Assembly: GCA_023381035.1 (NCBI GenBank)
Contig: JAMCTK010000061.1
Location: forward strand, 1 to 20,845
DNA from: Patescibacteria group bacterium
Lineage (GTDB): Bacteria > Patescibacteria > Microgenomatia > Levybacterales > UBA12049
Length of the DNA: 20,845 bases
Reading direction: 5' to 3'
The position numbers and the translations under genes were made by a program. The notes under the pieces were generated by a model. It was given only the letters and a program-made list of their open reading frames with translations, had not been told where the DNA came from and did no database searches. Below, piece by piece: positions 16,066-20,845 of the stretch; position 1 is the stretch's first letter; every line of letters starts with the position of its first letter.

Positions 16066-16226
16066 TAATTTTAAGCTAAATCATCGTCCTTTTAATTCAA
16101 ATACGAGTATTTATAGGATTGTAGCTTAAAGAAATCTATTTTTCAACAACTGAATCTAAAGTTTCAGGGTATTGAGATCCTTGATTTTTAAACTATAAAT
16201 TATTGTAAATTCTTAGAATATAAGTG

Positions 16227-16231
16227 GGTTA
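16227..16231. repeat. Target-site duplication, left copy (GGTTA)
   Basis: The five bases GGTTA directly precede the left end of the IS and recur at 17346-17350 directly after the right end. Confidence 0.88.
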
Positions 16232-17345
16232 TGCAGAAGATGAGATACATCGGTAACACTTTTAAGCTAGAATAACTAGCTTAAAGGAGGTGAAACCGAT
16301 GAAATATGGAGAACCGGAAAGTTACCGGTATTTTCTAGACAGAGATCTTCCGGACATAGACAAATGGCAGCTATTGCGTCTTCGCGGGAAAGATGCTTTG
16401 TCTTTAAAGGCACAGTTAAAGCTTGAGTGGATAATCTTCTATCAAACCATTGGAAAAGAAAACGCCATCAAAACCGCCAAGCATTTTGGTATTAACCCCA
16501 AGACCTTACATAAGTGGAAGAAGAGGTTTAACGAGAAGGATCTAATAATGCTTGAGGAAAGATCACGTGCTCCGGAGAAAACAAGAACTCGAGATATTTC
16601 TCCGCTACAAAGATTACGCATCAGAGAGTTAAGAAAAAAGCATTTAAGGTGGGGGAAGCTTAAGTTGAGAAAGAGATATGCTGAGATTTACGGTGAATAT
16701 GTTTCCTCCTGGAAGTTTCAGGTGGTAATTGAAGAAGAGCATTTGTATTTTGATAAAGCAAAACATAACAAACAGGAAAAAAGACTAAAACAGGCACAAA
16801 AACAACCCAAGAAACGTATTCACACTCTCTTGAAAGAGAGTAAGGCAAACTTTCTCTGGCATGTAGATACTGTTATCTTTACCCTTTCTCAAGGAGGATA
16901 CAGATACTTACTAACTGCAATTGATGATTATTCAAAGTTATCCTATGCAAGGCTTTACACAACCCATTCTTCAAAACAAGCTGCCGATTTCCTAAGAAGA
17001 TTACACTACCTAACTGAGGGAGAGATTATTAATCTTCATTATGACAATGGTTCTGAATTCCAGAAAGACTTTGAGAAAGCCTGCCATGAACTTTCCCTCC
17101 CTCAGTGGTATTCAAGAGTCAGAACACCCAAAGACAATGCAGTACTTGAGCGCTTTAACAGAACCATCCAGGAGGAATTTGTGGAGATGATTGATGTCGG
17201 TCTTGAGGACATAAGGGAGCTTAATCAAAGACTTACAGAATGGCTGATTGAATACAATTCAATCCGTCCTCATCAAGCCCTTGATTACCAAACTCCATTA
17301 GGATATATTGATAGTCAAGTCTTACCGATGTCCTCATCTCGTACA
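16232..17345 (+). mobile_element. Complete insertion sequence (IS481-like), 1114 bp
   Basis: Both ends can be placed exactly. The left inverted repeat is 16232-16256 and the right 17322-17345; they share ACATCGGTAA and AGATGAG with a 1-bp gap and begin and end TG...CA. GGTTA flanks both sides as a 5-bp target duplication. One transposase gene fills the element. Intact ends, an intact gene and a perfect target duplication point to recent insertion. The family call (IS481 or an IS3 relative) rests on the single DDE orf and TG/CA ends. Confidence 0.87.
16261..16285 (+). promoter_or_regulatory. Hairpin next to the transposase ribosome-binding site
   Basis: TTTAAGCTAG (16261-16270) and CTAGCTTAAA (16276-16285) are perfect 10-bp arms around a 5-nt loop. 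The right arm ends in the AAA that begins the strong Shine-Dalgarno AAAGGAGGTG, so a folded RNA would hamper ribosome access. TAGAAT (16268-16273) inside the palindrome could be a -10 box; transcripts from it would lack the left arm. Confidence 0.6.
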
Positions 17346-17354
17346 GGTTATTGA
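16299..17354 (+). CDS. DDE transposase of the insertion sequence
   Basis: A 351-aa transposase. An N-terminal helix-turn-helix (about 50-80, AKHFGINPKTLHKWKKRF) would bind the element ends. A basic linker (about 150-175) leads to the rve-type catalytic core with D190 (WHVDTVIF), D249 (YDNGSEF) and E284 (DNAVLERFNR), 34 residues between the last two. The ATG at 16299 is chosen over the in-frame GTG at 16290 because AGGAGG (16285-16290 region) lies 8 nt before it, while the GTG overlaps that site. Such a strong Shine-Dalgarno is unlike the neighbouring genes and suits a foreign element. The IS ends at codon ACA (17343-17345); the last two residues (Gly-Tyr) and the TGA stop come from the target duplication and host DNA. 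Confidence 0.9.
   Translation: MKYGEPESYRYFLDRDLPDIDKWQLLRLRGKDALSLKAQLKLEWIIFYQTIGKENAIKTAKHFGINPKTLHKWKKRFNEKDLIMLEERSRAPEKTRTRDISPLQRLRIRELRKKHLRWGKLKLRKRYAEIYGEYVSSWKFQVVIEEEHLYFDKAKHNKQEKRLKQAQKQPKKRIHTLLKESKANFLWHVDTVIFTLSQGGYRYLLTAIDDYSKLSYARLYTTHSSKQAADFLRRLHYLTEGEIINLHYDNGSEFQKDFEKACHELSLPQWYSRVRTPKDNAVLERFNRTIQEEFVEMIDVGLEDIRELNQRLTEWLIEYNSIRPHQALDYQTPLGYIDSQVLPMSSSRTGY
17346..17350. repeat. Target-site duplication, right copy (GGTTA)
   Basis: Pairs with 16227-16231. It is followed without a gap by the TTGACA of the transketolase promoter. Confidence 0.88.
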
Positions 17355-17378
17355 CAAAAGCCAACTATAAGGTATAAT
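17351..17378 (+). promoter_or_regulatory. Consensus promoter of the transketolase-like gene
   Basis: TTGACA (17351-17356) and TATAAT (17373-17378), both perfect consensus, are 16 nt apart. Transcription should begin near 17385, after the first ATG (17382) and just before the second (17391). The IS right end lies 5 bp upstream of the -35, so the native upstream DNA has been displaced. Confidence 0.75.
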
Positions 17379-17390
17379 TGCATGCTAAAT

Positions 17391-19337
17391 ATGGAAAAAG
17401 ATAGAAATAGGGATTTAAATAAAACTGATCTCCTCAAAGCAATCTCTTGCGAGGTTAGAAAAGGAGTGTTCGAAACAATACTGAATGCAGAGAGTGGCCA
17501 TTTAGGAGGCTCTTCTTCATCTGTGGAATTACTTGTTTGTTTGTATTTTGGAGGTTATCTAAAATTTGATGTTAATAATCCAAATAATCCTGATCGAGAT
17601 AGGGTGTTAATTCGTGGTCATGAAGGGCCACTCAGGTATAAAATTTTTACAATGATGGATTTATTTGATGAAAAACATCTACACACATACAGGCAGCTTG
17701 ATTCCATCTTGCAAGGACATGAAGAAATGAAAACTACCCCTGGCGTAGATATAACTCCTAGTGGGTCACTAGGCATGTTGCTTTCCTATGGCGTAGGCTC
17801 TGCTATTGAAGGTAAACGATCAGGAAAACCGTACAAGACTTATGTATTTTTAGGTGATGGGGAGGAGCAAGAGGGAAATGTTGCAGAAGCTGCCCGCCAT
17901 GCAGGCACTTTGGGCTTAAATAACCTAATTGTTGTAATTGATTCAAACAAAAAACAACTATCAAGACCTACGAAAGATTGTGATGGAAGGTCAGACTTGA
18001 AAAAAATTTGGGAAGGTTATGGTTGGCAAGTTAAAGAAATAGCAGATGGTCATGATGTTAAAGAAATTATGTCAACATATGCCCAATTGAAATATATAGC
18101 AAAGCCTACAGCTGTAATAGCTCATACTATAAAAGGTAAAGAATTAAGAGGGGCGGAAGAAAATTACTGCGGATATCATACATTAAGTGTTTGCAATTCC
18201 TCAATCGTGCAAGAAGCAATAGAACGACAGGAGAGATTATTAGCAGATAGTGGATTTACAAAAGTATATCTTAAAACCACTGCGCCATCTTTAGTAATTA
18301 AACCCGATGCAGAGCAATCATCCCTACACAATGAGAATGGGGAATTATCGGTTGCAATATCTCCCAACTGTTTAAATAATCTAAATTTAGACAATTCACA
18401 AGAGCATTATTTTTTAGAATTTAAAAAAATTGTGGAAGAATCAAGAATACCTTTTTATGTAATAACACCCGATTTTATTAGAAAAGATTTAGCAGAGCTG
18501 GTTAAGTTTTCTGAATTTTCTTCTTATATTGATGCTGGATTAAGAGAACAACATGTTATTGCAATGGCTCATGGCATATCCATAACTAATCCCAAGGCTA
18601 GAATTTTTATTAATTACGGAGACGCGTTCGTTTACAGATCAGCCGATCAAATTAATGCGGCCAGTCAAGGGGGAAGTAGGATGATCATAGCATGTGAGTA
18701 TAGTGGATTGTGTCAAGATAAAAATGGGAAAACCCATCAATCAAGTGGTCAACCTGGGGCCATGCTCACAATGCCAGGTGTACATGTGTTGGAACCCGCA
18801 GACGTTCAAGACATGTATAATGTTTTCAATTGGGCTTTTAGTGAAAATCCTGGAGTAGTATATGCAAGATTGCATAGAAAAAATATTCAACCCCTTTATC
18901 GAGAAGAAAAAGATAAAGAAAACATAAAATCATATATTACCCATGATCCTGACAAAAAACCAAAATTAGTGATTGTTTCAAGTGGTTTTTTGACAGAAAA
19001 TGCGGTAAAAGCCGCAAGGATTCTCGAGTCAAAACACAATATGCCTACTCGAGTTATCAATGTAATAGATTTAAAAAATCTTGATGATTCATTTGTAACA
19101 CAACTCGAAGAGGATATTCCAGTCTTAACAGTATATAATGGAAATCCTAAAATAATGCAATCTTTTGTAAGTGCCGCAGTAATGGAGTCATCATCAGCAA
19201 AACCTTCTTACGTAAGGGGACATGGTTTTGAATATGGTACTAGCGGAAAACTTACTGATCTTGAAAAACGATACAAAATGGATCCGGAAGGTTTAATTGG
19301 AGTAATTAGTCAAAAATTTTCCCAGAAAGAAATCTAA
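17391..19337 (+). CDS. Transketolase-like thiamine-diphosphate enzyme (both halves in one chain)
   Basis: Transketolase moves two-carbon ketol units between sugar phosphates in the non-oxidative pentose phosphate pathway. In the 651-aa version counted from 17382, the N-terminal half shows H40 (AESGHLGGSS), the ThDP/Mg motif GDG (158-160) with EGN following, and DSN (187-189). The C-terminal half has the catalytic-type Glu389 (GLREQH), the aromatic pocket and H452-Q453 (GKTHQSSGQPG). Residues about 285-345 are a variable linker. It resembles fused transketolase but is diverged from TktA (GDGEEQEG in place of GDGCLMEG), so a related sugar or ketoacid substrate is possible. I favour the ATG at 17391 (648 aa) because the promoter would start transcription after 17382. 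It converges with the hydrolase, 3 bp between stops. Confidence 0.88.
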   Translation: MEKDRNRDLNKTDLLKAISCEVRKGVFETILNAESGHLGGSSSSVELLVCLYFGGYLKFDVNNPNNPDRDRVLIRGHEGPLRYKIFTMMDLFDEKHLHTYRQLDSILQGHEEMKTTPGVDITPSGSLGMLLSYGVGSAIEGKRSGKPYKTYVFLGDGEEQEGNVAEAARHAGTLGLNNLIVVIDSNKKQLSRPTKDCDGRSDLKKIWEGYGWQVKEIADGHDVKEIMSTYAQLKYIAKPTAVIAHTIKGKELRGAEENYCGYHTLSVCNSSIVQEAIERQERLLADSGFTKVYLKTTAPSLVIKPDAEQSSLHNENGELSVAISPNCLNNLNLDNSQEHYFLEFKKIVEESRIPFYVITPDFIRKDLAELVKFSEFSSYIDAGLREQHVIAMAHGISITNPKARIFINYGDAFVYRSADQINAASQGGSRMIIACEYSGLCQDKNGKTHQSSGQPGAMLTMPGVHVLEPADVQDMYNVFNWAFSENPGVVYARLHRKNIQPLYREEKDKENIKSYITHDPDKKPKLVIVSSGFLTENAVKAARILESKHNMPTRVINVIDLKNLDDSFVTQLEEDIPVLTVYNGNPKIMQSFVSAAVMESSSAKPSYVRGHGFEYGTSGKLTDLEKRYKMDPEGLIGVISQKFSQKEI

Positions 19338-19340
19338 AAT

Positions 19341-20102
19341 TTAAATCATCCTTTTTGTAAGCCATTTTAGTACTTCTTTAGTAGCAATTCCCCAATCTTC
19401 TGCTAGATTGTGCCCGCTATTTATAAGACTAATTAATTTAGCGTTCTTTATAACAGATGTAAAGCTTTTAACTTCTTGGAATTTAACTAAAATATCTTTT
19501 TCACCAACTACGATTAGAAATCTATAAGGAATTTTTTGTGCTTCTAAGACTAAATCATAGTCCTTAGAATCTTGAAAAAAATTATTTTTAAGAAGCTTTA
19601 TTTCGCTATCCTTCCTAAACTTGACATGATTTTTTTTAACTCTTAAAAGGGAATCTTTCTCATCGTAAAGTCTTGTAATAACCCTCTTGGGGTTTATTGC
19701 TAAAGAGGTTATTGCTAAAGTACTTATTCTATCATCTTCAGAGGAAAGTAAAATAGCTGTAGTCCCACCCAAACTGTGTCCAAGCAACGCAATCTTATTC
19801 TTATCTACCTCTTTTAATTGATAGACATAATTAAGTACAGCTTTAGCATCATCAATAAAACCACCGAGGGTTTTATTTTGATATTTTCCTCCAGATTCAC
19901 CAGTGCCCCTAAAATCAAATCTGAAGGTGCCTATCCCCAAGGGGTTTAACATATCTGTCCACACTTGTAAATTCTCCTTATTCCCTTCTAATCCATGAAG
20001 GACAATTACAATTGGAAAATGATCATTGCTATTTGGTAAATCAAGTATTCCAACAATATTAATTCCATCGGAATTCTTTAAAAAAATCTTTTTTCCTTTC
20101 AT
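19341..20102 (-). CDS. Alpha/beta hydrolase (serine esterase/peptidase-like)
   Basis: A 253-aa single-domain alpha/beta hydrolase, probably cytoplasmic (no signal peptide). The oxyanion region is LHGLEG (35-40), a FRGTGES segment follows at 64-70, and the nucleophile elbow is GHSLGG with Ser110. The acid is likely Asp203 (VVGEKD) and the base His231 (NSGHN), so a full catalytic triad is present in the expected order and spacing. There is only a small cap between strands 6 and 7 (about 135-185). It resembles the dienelactone-hydrolase/acyl-peptidase-like group, but the substrate cannot be predicted. It sits between the transketolase-like gene (convergent) and the 3' end of secA (same strand). 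Confidence 0.85.
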   Translation of the reverse strand: MKGKKIFLKNSDGINIVGILDLPNSNDHFPIVIVLHGLEGNKENLQVWTDMLNPLGIGTFRFDFRGTGESGGKYQNKTLGGFIDDAKAVLNYVYQLKEVDKNKIALLGHSLGGTTAILLSSEDDRISTLAITSLAINPKRVITRLYDEKDSLLRVKKNHVKFRKDSEIKLLKNNFFQDSKDYDLVLEAQKIPYRFLIVVGEKDILVKFQEVKSFTSVIKNAKLISLINSGHNLAEDWGIATKEVLKWLTKRMI

Positions 20103-20119
20103 AAATAAAGTTATTGATA

Positions 20120-20125
20120 ATTATA
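20120..20125 (-). promoter_or_regulatory. Possible -10 box of the hydrolase gene
   Basis: A perfect TATAAT on the minus strand ends 17 nt before the ATG, preceded directly by TG. No good -35 is visible at the normal distance. Confidence 0.4.
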
Positions 20126-20136
20126 CATAAAATTCA

Positions 20137-20172
20137 AAAATCACATAAATCCCCTTTTCTTGAGTCATGTGA
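20137..20172 (-). terminator. Weak candidate terminator after secA
   Basis: Read on the minus strand, TCACAT (20172-20167) and ATGTGA (20146-20141) can pair around a 20-nt loop and are followed by TTTTTG. The stem is short and AT-rich, so termination would be weak. Confidence 0.25.
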
Positions 20173-20243
20173 TACTTTCCAAACGAAGCCAATTATACAA
20201 ATCCTTCCATTTCAGAGTTAATAGAAATATATCTACCTCAGGT

Positions 20244-20845
20244 CTAACTGATATTACCTTCTTGTGAATCCCTATTTAGATGGCATTTCTTGTATTTTTT
20301 TCCACTCCCACACCAACAGGGATCGTTACGACCAAGCTTTATTTTATCTGAACCAATGGTAGTTGCTGATCTCGTGTCTCGAGAATCACTTGATGTTGAA
20401 ACTGAAGCAGTGCTAGACTGTGCTACAGGAGTTGCAATGTGTTGATGCTGCTCTGCTTCAGGTGACTGTTGGATTTGAATTTTATAAATCCTATGTACAA
20501 TCTCATCATCTATTGAAGCCATTAATCTATCAAACATCTCAAATCCTTCGTTCTTGTACTCAACTAATGGATCTTTTTGCCCATAGCCTCTGAGCCCAAT
20601 TCCCTGTCTCAAATTGTCCATGGCATCCAAATGATCCATCCATAAATTATCAATTACGGACAATGCCACAAATCTTTCGATCTGCATCATCAGCACTTTT
20701 CCAAGCTGTTTCTCTCTATTCTCATAAAGATCTTCACTTAATTTTGTTAAAAATTCAACTTTTTCATCATTCGTTTTTAATTGTTCTAACTGCATAACAA
20801 GCTGTTTTACAGAATTTTCATCAAAAGGAATTATTGTTGCAAATT
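20244..20845 (-). CDS. secA: Protein translocase ATPase SecA, C-terminal part (continues past right edge)
   Basis: SecA drives export of unfolded proteins through SecYEG. The window holds its last 200 codons; the frame is open to the final base, so the upstream part lies to the right. Visible are the end of the helical wing and scaffold region with the conserved MDHLDAMDNLRQGIGLRGYG, then QKDPLVEYKNEGFEMF, a Gln/His/Ser/Thr-rich linker, and the C-terminal SEC-C zinc motif (CWC, eight residues, CH, in GRNDPCWCGSGKKYKKCH). An intact SEC-C domain shows that this copy is functional at its 3' end. A second, broken copy of the same end lies at 9106-9449. Confidence 0.95.
   Translation of the reverse strand, partial: FATIIPFDENSVKQLVMQLEQLKTNDEKVEFLTKLSEDLYENREKQLGKVLMMQIERFVALSVIDNLWMDHLDAMDNLRQGIGLRGYGQKDPLVEYKNEGFEMFDRLMASIDDEIVHRIYKIQIQQSPEAEQHQHIATPVAQSSTASVSTSSDSRDTRSATTIGSDKIKLGRNDPCWCGSGKKYKKCHLNRDSQEGNIS
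20461..20604. repeat. Right 144-bp direct repeat (secA)
   Basis: Partner of 9295-9438, identical at every base and in the same orientation, inside the intact secA gene. Confidence 0.93.

Noticed and set aside
1..20845. CRISPR arrays, tRNA or rRNA genes
   Set aside because: No regularly spaced repeats and no cloverleaf or rRNA-like sequence was found on reading the gaps.

Overview
The window looks like part of a genome of an uncultivated Candidate Phyla Radiation (Patescibacteria) bacterium, most likely of the Microgenomates type. This is inferred from AT-rich DNA, small tightly packed genes, secreted proteins with Pro/Thr stalks, an FtsEX plus coiled-coil M23 hydrolase cluster, and an archaeal/eukaryote-like IleRS. 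It uses code 11: a class 2 release factor with the SPF tripeptide is present, so UGA is a stop. I cannot name the lineage from sequence alone.

Region 1 (1-6697, minus strand) is one long run of genes with almost no spacing. In transcription order it holds a small anchored protein, an NRAMP-like metal transporter, prfB (RF2), an anchored protein, ftsE, ftsX, a secreted coiled-coil M23 hydrolase and the 5' part of a secreted Pro/Thr-stalk protein that runs off the left edge. FtsEX would gate the hydrolase across the membrane during division. The hydrolase has its M23 halves in swapped order. The last gene starts with GTG.

Region 2 (6704-9103, plus strand) is read away from region 1 from back-to-back promoters. 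It encodes UppP (undecaprenyl-PP recycling), a MazG-like NTP pyrophosphohydrolase, an MGMT-like DNA alkyltransferase and a membrane-anchored polysaccharide deacetylase. Several start codons lie 6-7 nt after a good -10 box, which predicts leaderless mRNAs.

Region 3 (9106-20845) is bounded by two copies of the 3' end of secA in the same orientation. The right copy is intact and continues past the window edge. The left copy is a truncated, frameshifted remnant. A 144-bp block is identical in both, while the SecA linker differs. Between them lie a RibD-C/DHFR-like reductase, a gene-poor stretch, an unrecognised 437-aa protein, ileS, a P-loop kinase with folE, a complete insertion sequence with exact ends and a 5-bp target duplication, a transketolase-like gene and an alpha/beta hydrolase. 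The IS sits directly against the -35 box of the transketolase promoter, and its transposase borrows its stop codon from flanking DNA. The paired secA ends suggest that this 11-kb segment arrived or was rearranged as a unit, although a strain-chimeric assembly is also possible. No tRNA, rRNA or CRISPR array was seen.
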